DNA from: Tolypeutes matacus
Lineage: Eukaryota; Chordata; Mammalia; Cingulata; Chlamyphoridae
DNA: 64,000 bases
NCBI GenBank assembly: GCA_026826555.1
Contig: JAKSZT010054399.1
Span: 6,875,266-6,939,265, forward strand
Reading direction: 5' to 3'
In this document: one piece after another, positions 11,221-20,659 of the stretch
How positions within the stretch are numbered: position 1 is the first letter of the stretch
How the letters are laid out: every line of letters begins with the position of its first letter
Program-made: the position numbers and the translations under genes
The notes under the pieces: generated by a model
Databases searched by the model: none
Seen by the model: only the letters and a program-made list of their open reading frames with translations
Told to the model about the DNA's origin: nothing

Positions 11221-11929
11221 TCTAATGAATATTGATATAAAAATTCTCAACAAAATAATTGCAAATCGAATCCAACAGCATATCAAAAGACTTATACAAT
11301 TAGGGGGAAAAAATAAAAGCATTCAAATAGGAAAAAAGGAAGTAAAACTTTCACTTTTTACAGATGACATGATCCTATATTTAGAAAATTCTGAACTGTC
11401 TATGACAAAGTTACTTGAGTTCATAAATAAGTTCAGCAAACTAGCAGGATACAAGATCAACACACAAAAATCAGTGTTTTTGTACACTAGTATTGAATAA
11501 TCTGAGGAGGAAATCAGGGGAAAAATTCCATTTACAATAGCAACAAAAGGCTCAAAGACCTAGGAATCAATTTAACCAAAGAAGTACAAGACCTATATGC
11601 AGAAAACTGCAAAAACAATGCTACAAGAAATCAGTGAAGACCTAATCAAATGGAAAGACATTCCGTGTTCATGGATTGGAAGACTAAATATTGTGAAAAT
11701 GTCAGTCCTACCGAAACTAATTTATAGATTCAGTATCATACCAATCAAAATTCCAACAGCCTACTTTATAGAACTAGAAAAGGCAATTACCAGATGAATT
11801 CATTTGGAAGGGAAAGGGCATCCAAATAGCCAAAAGCATTCTAAAAAAAGAAGAGCAACATGGGAGGAATTTTACTGCCTGACCTTGAAACATATTACAA
11901 AGCTACAGTGGTCAAAACAGCATGGTACA

Positions 11930-12114
11930 TGGGAAGCGGCTGTGGCTCAATCAGTAGGGTTCCCGTTTACCATATGGAAGGCCCCCGGTTCGGTTCCCGG
12001 GGCCTCCTGGTGAAGGCAAGCCTGCCCGCACGGCGTGGTTAGCTGACCCAGCGAGCACAAGCAGCAAGGGGGGGAGAAATGAATAAATAAATAAAATCTT
12101 TAAAAAAAAAACCC
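11930..12114 (+). repeat. Long DAS-type SINE in L1
   Basis: Body with GGCTGTGGCTCAATCAG and GGTTCGGTTCCC boxes, A-rich end AAATCTTTAAAAAA. The duplication AGCATGGTACA flanks it (11919-11929 and 12115-12125), which confirms a single insertion into ORF2. Confidence 0.9.
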
Positions 12115-13883
12115 AGCATGGTACAAGCATAAAGATAGACACATCAATCAGTGGAATAGAATTGAGAATCCAGAAATAAACCCTCACCTTTACGACCAAC
12201 TGTTTTTTGGCAAATCTACCAAGTCCATGTTAATGGGATAAAACAGTCTCTTCAACAAATGGTGCTGGGAAAACTGGATATCTATAACCAAAAGAATGAA
12301 AGAGGACCCCTATCTCACTCCCTATGGAAGAATCAACTAAAAATGCATCAACGACCTAAATATAAAAGCCAGAACCATAAAACTACTAAAAGAAAACGTA
12401 GGGAAACATCTTAAAGACCTTGTGGTAGGTGGTGGTTTCTTGGACCTTACACCCAAAGCGCGCGCAAGAAAAGAAAACAGATTAATGGGACCTCCTCAAA
12501 ATTAAACAATTTTGCACCTCACAGGACTTTATCAAAAGGGTGAAAAGGCAGCCAACTCAATGGGAGAAAATATTTGGAAATCACATGTCTGATAAGGGTT
12601 TAATATCCAGGATATATAAAGATATTGTTGAACAGCAATAAAAAGACAAAAGACCTGATTAAAAAATGGACTAAACACGTGGATAGACATTTGTCCAAAG
12701 AAGAATACAAATGGCAAAAAAACACATGAAAAAATGTTTAACATCATTAATGATTAGGGAAATGCAAATCAAAACTACAATGAACTATCATTTCACACTT
12801 ATCAGAATGGCCACTATTAAAAAGACAGAGAACTAAGTGTTGGAGAGGATGTGGAGAGATAGGAACACTTCTTCACTGTTGGTGGGAATGCAGAATGGTA
12901 CAGCCACTGTGGAGGACTATTTGGCAGATCCTAAAGAAGTTGAATATAGACTTGCCACGTGACCCTGTAATACCACTACTGAGTATATACCCAGAAGAAC
13001 TGAGAGCAGTGACATGAACAGATATTTGCACACTGATGTTCATAGCGGCATTATTCACCATTGCCAAAAGTTGGAAACAACCCAGGTGTCCATCAATCGA
13101 TGAATGAATAAACAAACTGTAGTACATTCACATGATGGAATATTATGCAGCTGTAAGAAGAAATGAAGTCATAAAGCATATGACAACATGGATGAAACTG
13201 GAGAGCATTATCTTGAGTGAAGCAAGCCAGACACAAAAGGACAAACACTGTATGATTGTGCTATTATGAACTAAATATATTGTGTAATATATTGTATGAT
13301 TCCATTTATATAAAATGTAAATATAAATCAATTTATAAAGATGAAATTAGATTAGTGGTTATGTAGGGCTGGAGAAGGCATGCTAAGAAGTTCAGAGTTT
13401 TTTTTTTAGAGTAATGAAATTGTTCTAAAATTTTTTTGTGGTGATGAATGCACAACATTTTCATTATACTAAAAGCCATTGATTATACACTTTGGATAGA
13501 TTATATGGTATGTGAATATATCTCAATAAAATTGCTTAATAAATAAATAAATGTGCAAGCATAGCCAGAAACAGCAGCTATGCACAGCAGGGGAAACATA
13601 GAAAGATTGAAAGGTGAAGAATTTTCTTGTTTAATTGTCTGTTTTTTGTTTATTATTATTATTGAAATAATGAAAATGCTCTAATAATGATAGAAGTGAT
13701 GAATGCATACCTATGTGATTATACCGAATACCTTTCTTTGATTGCATATTTTAGATGAATTGTATGCTTTATTAATATGTACCAATAAAATTGATCTGTT
13801 TAAAGGAAAAAGAAATGCAAACTAGACAAGGGGCACTAAATGACAGCCACTGTAGCTTAGCCCTAATAACACAGAAATGACTA

Positions 13884-14328
13884 ATGCGGAGGGGCGGATG
13901 TGGCTCAAATGGTTGGGCGCCCGTCTGCCATATGGAGGGACCTGGGTTCGATCCCCAGGACCTCCCAGTAAAATAAAATATATATATAGAGAGAAGGCGC
14001 ATGGGCTGCCAGGCTCTGTGTGCCAGTGAGCTGCCAGGCCCCAGGAGCCATGCAGCAAGATGATGACGTAGTAGGAGAGAGATGCAGGGGAGAGACAAGA
14101 CGAGATGCTCCGAAAGCTCCGAAAACCAGGAACCGAGGTGGCAGGACACCTCTCTCCTATACCGGAGGTCTTCAGGATCGAATCCTGGTGAAGACTGGAG
14201 GAGGAGGATAAGAAGAGATGGCAGGAAACAGAAACAGAGAATTGCCCAGCAAATGGACACAAAACAGCAAATGGGGAAGGGGGGGGGGTTAAAATGGATC
14301 AAGTAAATAAATAAATCTTTAAAAAAAA
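13884..14328 (+). repeat. Extra-long DAS-type SINE with two tRNA-like units
   Basis: A 445-bp copy. The left unit has GATGTGGCTCAAATGGTTGGG and GGGTTCGATCCCC. A second, weaker tRNA-like unit (GGTGGCAGGACACCTC, then GGATCGAATCC) lies about 230 bp later. The tail is GATCAAGTAAATAAATAAATC plus A. Duplication AGAAATGACTA at 13873-13883 and 14329-14339. Sister copies at 27790 and 63216. Confidence 0.9.
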
Positions 14329-14339
14329 AGAAATGACTA

Positions 14340-14500
14340 CTGTGTAAGGCTGCTGTACAAATGCTCTAAAAATGATTGACGTGATGAATGCACAATTACG
14401 TGATTATACTGAATACCATTGGTTGTACACTTTGGAAGGATTTATGCTTTATTAAAATGAATCAATAAAATTGATTTGTAAAAAACAAAACAAAACAAAA
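14340..14500 (+). mobile_element. L1 3' UTR end fragment
   Basis: Repeats the 3'-terminal segment seen at 13680-13800 (GATGAATGCACAATTACGTG, TTATGCTTTATTAAAATG, AATAAAATTGATTTG) and ends in an A/C-rich tail. Confidence 0.7.
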
Positions 14501-14562
14501 AACTGCCTTTCAGGAAGTGACTTGTGCTATAGTTAAAAGAGAATGTTGTACCTTTATCCCTG

Positions 14563-14919
14563 ATGAATCAAGTAATGTCTTCGCTCTTAGCCCATATGAA
14601 TAAGCAGATTCAAGCCTTATCTGCTCCTACTCCTAGTTTAAGTTTCTATGGTTTGTTCAGTTGGTTGCCTGCAGGAGTTGGTTCCTGGTTAAGAACCTTC
14701 CTCCAGACGGGGTTTGTAGTTTTTCTAATAATAATTCTAACCCTTATGCTTCTTAAATGTAGCATCTCTTTGTGCAGTCTAATATTAATGCAAATAATTA
14801 CCAGACCTTTCTCCTTATTCCAAACATCTTCCTCCCCTGAAGCAAGTATCCATCCCTCTGAGCTGAATCAGCATTATCTACATGTCATGAGTCAATGTTT
14901 CCATCAAACTACCCCATAA
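14563..14919 (+). pseudogene. Endogenous retrovirus env transmembrane-subunit C-terminal fragment (tentative)
   Basis: Open frame of 118 codons, preceded by L1/SINE sequence and followed within about 110 bp by an LTR start (15024). Residues about 28-70 show a short aromatic segment (LFSWLPAGVGSWLR), then about 20 strongly hydrophobic residues and cysteines, the layout of a retroviral TM ectodomain end, membrane anchor and cytoplasmic tail. Nothing upstream of the fragment (no surface subunit, fusion peptide or immunosuppressive region) is visible, so it cannot make an envelope. The assignment rests on layout and context, not a strong motif. Confidence 0.45.
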
Positions 14920-15023
14920 CTACTAGGCCCCATCACAGCAGGAAGTAGCCAGGCTGAACGATGCCCAAATTCCCCAAATTGGAAATGTGTATTTAATCAT
15001 GATAAGCTTAAATAGTAAGGCTT

Positions 15024-15250
15024 ATAATGTTAGAAGAATCCAGTGTAAACCTTGCTCGCATGTCAGGAGGCTCACAGAACTACAGATTTAACATTAACCA
15101 GATTTAACTCCACCAAAAAATGTAAAACTATGCACTCCCTCACTCGTTAACTTTACTCACATTCGCTGTTATCTGTACCTTCACGTCCATATCACGCCCC
15201 GATGCTTGTCACCCCAAGATTGCCCGACCCCAGCTACCCAGGAATATTAA
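15024..15250 (+). mobile_element. ERV LTR 5' part following the env-like fragment
   Basis: Homologous to 9059-9290 over about 220 bp and in the position of a 3' LTR behind the env-like frame. It ends at an (AAAAC)n tract near 15250. Confidence 0.6.
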
Positions 15251-16150
15251 AAACAAAACAAAACAAAACAAAAAACTACATAGTATCTGTGTGCTTTAAA
15301 ACATTTAATAAAGTTCAGCTTTGTTATTCATTCATTTACTTTTGGGGTAATTTATAATTGCATACATGAAAAGACACAGCTCAGCAACGATGGAAGAATG
15401 AACGTAACCATGGACCACCACCCAGGTCAAAGCCTGGAATTTTACCAGCACTGTCCCTTCCCGGTTACTGCACCCAGTCTCCTCCCGCAAAGTAACTACT
15501 CCCCTGAGTGATAACGCTATAAAATTGTTCTATCTGTTTTTCTTCTTTATATAAAAGGAATCGTACTTAATGCATTCTTTTTGAGTGTGCCTTATTTACG
15601 CAACGCTATGCTTATGGGTTTCATTCTATTTTGCATCTGGCAGTATGTAGTTCATTTTTATTGCCCTAGAGTGTGCTCTGGGGCTCCCCTGGACTCTTTC
15701 AGGCAGTCTGCAATGTCAGAACTGTCCCCGGGGAAACGCCGAGACTCCCTTTGCCTTTCCAGGCTCACGTAGTGGCGTGCGCAACGGTGCTTTCCCTGGA
15801 GATCCCTAGTGGCTCAAACAGTTCTCAGTTTGCATTTCTACCGCAGTGACCGTCTCAGTTTGACGAAGGCTGCCAAATGCGATATATCAGAAATAGGTTG
15901 ATCTTTTTTTTTTTTTTTTTTTAACAAAGACTCACCTTAGTTTACTTATTAAGCAAGCCAAAGACACTTGAGCAGGCCAGGGATAACTGAAGTAGAACCC
16001 ACTGTCAAGCCCTCCCCAAAGCTATGATTTTTTTTTTTTTTTAATTTTAGATATTTTTATTTTATTTTATTTTTAAGGAAGTTTTAGATTCCATAAATGA
16101 TACATTGAAAATATAGGGGGATTCCCATATACCCTACCCCCTACCCCCTC
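15251..16150. other. Unassigned sequence with L1M-like pieces
   Basis: About 15330-15660 resembles old L1 3' UTR text on the opposite strand (ACCAGCACTGTCCCTTCCC, TATAAAAGGAATCGTAC). T tracts lie at 15904-15922 and 16027-16043. About 16050-16150 is an A/T-rich L1-like end with TTTTAGATTCCATAAATG. No gene. Confidence 0.4.
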
Positions 16151-16169
16151 CCCGCTTGGGTTGGACTTT

Positions 16170-16420
16170 CATAAAGGGAATTTGTTAGGGGAAAAGTTTC
16201 CAGTTCCAAGGCTGTGAAAATGTCCAAATCAAGGCATCATCAGAGATGCCTTCTCACCGAATTGCAGCTGAGGGCGATCAGGCACACGGCAGGGCCCAAG
16301 GGCAGCCCCTCTCTCTGTCTCTTGGGGTTTCTATGTCTTCCTGCAGTTGTAGGTGATCAGGAGTCCTCTCTCTCACATGGTAGGGTCAAAATGGCCACAT
16401 GTATATTTTAAGATGAGAAA
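16170..16420 (-). mobile_element. MaLR-like LTR fragment
   Basis: Shares TTCCAGTTCCAAGGC(T)GTGAAAATGTCCAAATCAAGGCA-type text with 24540-24600 and 26930-26990, a lineage LTR seen here in reverse orientation. Confidence 0.6.
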
Positions 16421-16494
16421 GCAAAACACTAATTTTCCAGGCCCTTCTTAGAAGTGTCACCCTGATGATTAACTTTATTTCAACCCCTATAGCG

Positions 16495-16655
16495 CTATGA
16501 GAAAAACCCTTAATGGGGAGGCTGATTTGAGATTGTACATCTCTGAGCTCCCACCCATTAATAAGGCCACTTTTCCTTCCTAGCTTAGTTCGATGTGTCT
16601 GTCTACTCTGCTGCACTGAGCAATCAAACCCAGCAGGACCACCCGGGGGGTCTTA
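16495..16655 (+). mobile_element. ERV LTR 3' part, pair of 10497-10683
   Basis: Same R/U5-like block as 10497-10683 with TTAATAAGGCCACTTTTCC. No primer site follows, consistent with the outer end of a 3' LTR or a solo LTR. Confidence 0.55.
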
Positions 16656-16796
16656 TACTCCCTCTAATTGCTTGTTTGCTCCACCAGTAGTCCATGGAGG
16701 ACTAGTTCTGCCCTACTGATGGCTGTATCTTCAGCACCGATGTTATGGCAGGCACTCCTTATTGAGTTAAGGCCAGTTGTCTTCTTTCCCCTATAC

Positions 16797-17408
16797 CAGT
16801 GCGTCAGCAAACTATGGCCAGCGGGCCCACCCCGACCTGCCACCTATAGCCCATGAGTTAAGAATGGTTTTACATTTTTAAATAGTTGGGAGAAAAAAAA
16901 CCAAAGAAGAATACTATTTCACAACACATGAAAACTATATGAAATTCAAGTTCATCTTCAAATTGAAATTCAAATTTCAGTGTCTGTCAATAAAGTGGGT
17001 TTTTCCGTGTGTGTTTTGTTTTCTGTTTTTGATACCAGGGCTGCGGATTGAACCACAGACCTCGTATGTGGGAAGCCAGCACTCAACCATTGAGCCACAT
17101 TGGCACCCCTGAGTAGGTTTTTCCATTTGTTTGCTTGTTGTTGTTGTTGTTGTTGTTTTTTTAGGAGGCACCCGGGGACCGAACTTCCATGTGGGAAGTA
17201 GATGCTCAGTTGCTTGAGCCACATCCGATCCCCATCGGTCAATAAAGTTTTATTGGGACACAGCTACACTCAGCTCATTCATTTACATATTGCCCACAGC
17301 TGCCTGCGCATGGCAACAGCAGAGTGAATAGTTGCAACAAGACCATCTGATCAGCAAAGCCCGAAATATTTACTATCTGGCCCTTTCCAGGAAAAGTTTG
17401 CTGACTCT
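16797..17408 (+). mobile_element. hAT-Charlie-type nonautonomous DNA transposon, split by a SINE dimer
   Basis: Terminal inverted repeats GTCAGCAAACT and AGTTTGCTGAC, with internal text AATAAAGTTTTATTGGGACAC and TATTTACTATCTGGCCC known from this mammalian MER family. The flanking 8-mers CCCTATAC and TCCTCTAC agree at 6 of 8 positions. A SINE dimer sits in its middle (16995-17235). Confidence 0.75.
16995..17235 (-). repeat. Dimeric DAS-type SINE
   Basis: Two tRNA-like monomers in the same orientation, joined by a CAA-repeat linker and the junction CTACTCAGGGGTGCCAATG. One duplication, TGTCAATAAAGT/GGTCAATAAAGT (16983-16994 and 17236-17247), flanks the pair, so it inserted as a unit. Confidence 0.8.
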
Positions 17409-17620
17409 TCCTCTACATTTACGTCAGCTATACCGAGCTGCCTCTTGTGGACCTGGTAAGCTTTGACGACTTTTTGCTTTATTTCCTGAATTTCTTTGTG
17501 GATGCTAGAACAGCATCATGCTTGCTGACAGCGTGAACTTGAAAAAGAGGCCGTGGGTTTGGACCCTGGCCTTGCTGGCTCTTAGCTGTGTGATCTTGGG
17601 AAAGTTACTTTTACCTTTCT

Positions 17621-18171
17621 TTTTTTTTTTTTAACCTACACTTCCTTTTATTTATTTATTTATTTATTTAATTTATTTTTTTTATTGTGGGTAAAAATCA
17701 AAATTTTCACAATACATACCAATATTTGTAAAATGATATATAAATATATATGCATATATGTGCATTTGCTTACAAAAATGTTATTTATATATATATAAAT
17801 CTATTTTAAGAGGTGCTTAGATTACCGAAAATATTACATGGAACCCACTGGGATTTCCATGTTGCCCACCTCCCACATGGTGATTCTAGCAATGGAAGAA
17901 ATTATAACAGTGAGGTGGAGCCAGTGGCCACTGGACACTTTCGGGCAGGGAGGGGATGTGCAGTTGAAATACAGGGACTTTTTTGGGATTTGGAGTTTGT
18001 CCTGAGTGCCGTTGTGGCAACGGATGTAGGCCATTTTAAATCAGCACACACCACTAAGAACTGTGTGGGAGAGAGTGTGGTCTACAGTGTGAACTGTGGT
18101 CTATGGTTGGTGGCAAGGCCCCAGGATGTATAAGTCCATTGAGGGTGGTGGGCCACACTTGTGGGAGATGT
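17621..18171 (-). mobile_element. L1-type element with 5' inversion (twin priming)
   Basis: Flanked by a perfect 16-bp duplication TTACTTTTACCTTTCT (17605-17620 and 18172-18187), with T tract and (TTTA)n at the left, so it is a minus-strand insertion. Compared with the related element at 44468-45070, most of it is in reverse orientation, but from about 18090 (TCTATGGTTGGTGGCAAGG) the match switches to the plus orientation. That is the usual footprint of twin-primed L1 insertion. Confidence 0.75.
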
Positions 18172-18278
18172 TTACTTTTACCTTTCTGTTTCAGGTTCTT
18201 TGTTGTAAAATAGGGGTAACACCAGTCAACTTAATATGAGTTAATTAGTAAAACAGAGGTGTTAATAAGAATTAACAT

Positions 18279-18461
18279 GGGAGGCGGCTGTGGCTCAATC
18301 AGTGGGGCTCCCGTTTGCCATATGGGAGGCCCCGGGTTCGGTTCCCGGGGCCTCCTGGTGAAGGCAAGCCCGCCCGCGCGGCGTGGTTGGCTGACCCAGC
18401 AAGCACGGGCAGCAAGGGGGGGATAAATGAATAAATAAAATCTTTAAAAAAAAAAAAAAAA
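18279..18461 (+). repeat. Long DAS-type SINE in MIR
   Basis: Body GGCGGCTGTGGCTCAATCAG to AAATCTTT plus A tail. Perfect 12-bp duplication AAGAATTAACAT (18267-18278 and 18462-18473). Confidence 0.92.
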
Positions 18462-18559
18462 AAGAATTAACATAGGCAGGATGAACTTTGACCAGCCTCT
18501 GGCATGTAGTAGAGACTCCTACATGCTGGCTATTGTTATTAGCTGCCGGGAACGCTGCA

Positions 18560-20440
18560 CTTTGCCTGATGCCACTGTGCCCAAACTTCGGTAAGATGTT
18601 GCACTGCCACACACTGTTCCTGTTAGGCATGGCTCCACCTGTCAGTGCTTTCATTTAGGTGTTTAAAAATCCCGTGGCCGGTTGCGAGCACTTTCATGCC
18701 ACTACTGCATTTTATTCTCCACCAGACTAGAAGCAACTTGGAGTGAAAAAAAAAACCCACATCTGCTAAGATGTGGGACAGAGTACTCAGAATGGCATCT
18801 GAGGGGCCTCGAGTTCTCGACCCCACCAGCCAGCCAAGGGGTCCACAGTGACACTTGAGGGCTTTTGTAAGGAGACAAAGGGTTTAAGTGAGTTATTAGT
18901 CAAGATAGATCACAACAATATAATGTTTACACATCTCATTACGCCATTAGCAACCAACTCACACGCAACAGGGGTTCTGAAAAAATGGCACCAATAAGTG
19001 TCAGGTTAGATTAGATAGAAGAAAAGCAAGCAAGGCCTGGAATACAGGGCGATCTTTGGGCATGTGCTGGCAGGGAGGGCTAGCGGTCAGGAAAGATGAA
19101 GGTAGTCAGATCGCTTGCACAATTCACTTTCAGAATTAGAGATACGTCATAAAAATTAATAGTTCCCCAGTGTCCCACGGCGCACTAGAATCAAAATGAA
19201 ATCATTTCGTTTTCATTCTTTTTGTATACTCTGACTGAGCCTTGAATTTTAACTCTGGCTATATATATATATTTATTTTTTTTTTTTTTTTTTTTTTTTT
19301 TTTCAGAAAAGTTACATGGCTACAATAGAGAACAGAAAAGAAAGAGAAGGGCAAAGAAGTCAAAAGTTCATGTAGTCCCATCCTGTCATTTTATAGAGGA
19401 AGAAAAATGCCACCAGAGAAGGAAAGTGACTTGCCTGAAGCCACACAACTGTAGAGTACCAGACCTGGGTGCAGCCACTGGTCTCAGCTGGTCCAAATGC
19501 AATAAGCTGTCACCAAAAATGTTTCCTTCCTTTTGTCCTGCAAAGAAGACTTCAGAATGCAAAATTCTTACAACCTCTTTTCTAGGTCTAACAATTCTAC
19601 TGAAGGGCAAGTTAAAGGAGGAGATTATCTTAACTTCTAATTCTTATTGGTTCTTACTTTCAGAAATCTAAGTTAAAGATAATACTTGTGTTTTCAAAAG
19701 AGGCTGGTAAAATATTTTCACTTCAAAGCACAGAGTGTTAACACTTATTTGGGCAAGCCTTATCAGGATTAGGCAAATATATCCAAAGCAAAGCAAAACT
19801 TCTTTGGGGAACTTTGCAACCAAAGCCAAGAAGTATGCATTCAAAATTCCTTAAGGGGACCTAATTCTAATAACAATTATATTTATGAATGTGCTCTAAA
19901 TCCTTAGTTATCTTCAGTAAATGAATGATTTCTCTTAAAAACAAGAGTTTAACCCAATTCAGCAATCTGTAAGTATTTACTCAATGTCTCCTGGCTGAGG
20001 TTGCATTGGCTGATATTTTAGCCATCTTCCTTCTCCTATGACCCCCCTGCCCTCCCCCCACACACACACATACCATGTCCATGTCCTTCCATATTATAGA
20101 GAGCTCTTTGGACAAACTCTTGAATTTTTATCAAATTAGCTGGAATGGAAAAGTAGCTTTTAATCAGGTGTGAATACTATCACAGAAAATCTGACATAGA
20201 ATCCTTATCTGACCCCTAATACTGAGGTCTGGAACCCAGAAAGTTCAATTTCTCCTGATTCCTAAAGTTGAAGCATTTTCAACATGCATGGATCCATCCA
20301 ACAAACATGACAGGAGAGCCTAGAATTGGCCAACATTGCCATGACGACTTGTCTTCATACTACAATAATCTTGTGAAACAATAAAAACACCAGCTTGCAT
20401 TTGTAGAGGGTTTCCACATATTTTATGCTGTCATTTAGAG
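18560..20440. other. Mostly unique DNA
   Basis: No gene. About 19375-19470 is a plus-strand MIR (TCATTTTATAGAGGAAG, GTGACTTGCCTGAAGCC). A (TA)n plus 38-T tract lies at 19258-19303 and a CA tract near 20056-20072. Confidence 0.5.
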
Positions 20441-20659
20441 CCGGGGTTTCTTAGCCTCGGCACTACTGATATTTTGGACCAGCTAATTTCTTGTTGTGGC
20501 GGTTGTCCTGTGATTGTAGTATGTTTAGCCCATCCCTGGCCTCTATCCACTAGATGCCACTAGCATACTCCCTGACCCCAGTCATGACAACCAAAAATGT
20601 CTCCAGACACTGCAAAACGTCCCCTGAGAGGCAAAAATGCACCTGGTTTAGAACACTGA
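20441..20659 (-). mobile_element. MER5A (hAT-Charlie) DNA transposon
   Basis: Reverse copy of the MER5A consensus. It opens with the inverted-repeat end and CTCGGCACTACTGATATTTTGG, and continues through TAGATGCCACTAGCA and ATGACAACCAAAAATGTCTCC to AGAACACTG. Confidence 0.9.

Larger units (their letters stand above)
11040..13810 (+). mobile_element. L1 LINE, 5'-truncated (ORF2 C-terminal half and 3' UTR)
   Basis: Degraded L1 ORF2. Translated pieces include reverse transcriptase text ([21 protein letters not shown], then KILNKIIANRIQQHIKRLI), a FTDDMILYLEN catalytic-type motif near 11358-11390, and the C-terminal IAALFTIAKSWKQPRCPSIDE-like region near 13030-13110, with frameshifts. The 3' UTR from about 13240 ends with a segment (TATGCTTTATTAATATGTACC) that recurs at 14445, 41740 and 48105. 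It is interrupted by a snoRNA-like retrocopy (11139-11220) and a SINE (11930-12114). Confidence 0.85.
17520..18545 (+). repeat. Ancient MIR split by two insertions
   Basis: MIR pieces at about 17530-17620, 18188-18278 and 18474-18545 (for example TAGCTGTGTGATCTTGGGAAAG and CAGCCTCTGGCATGTAGTAG) are collinear once the two inserted elements are removed. Confidence 0.75.

Noticed and set aside
13772..14302. 176-codon minus-strand frame
   Set aside because: It is the antisense of the SINE at 13884-14328; similar frames occur over its sister copies at 27816-28208 and 63098-63628.
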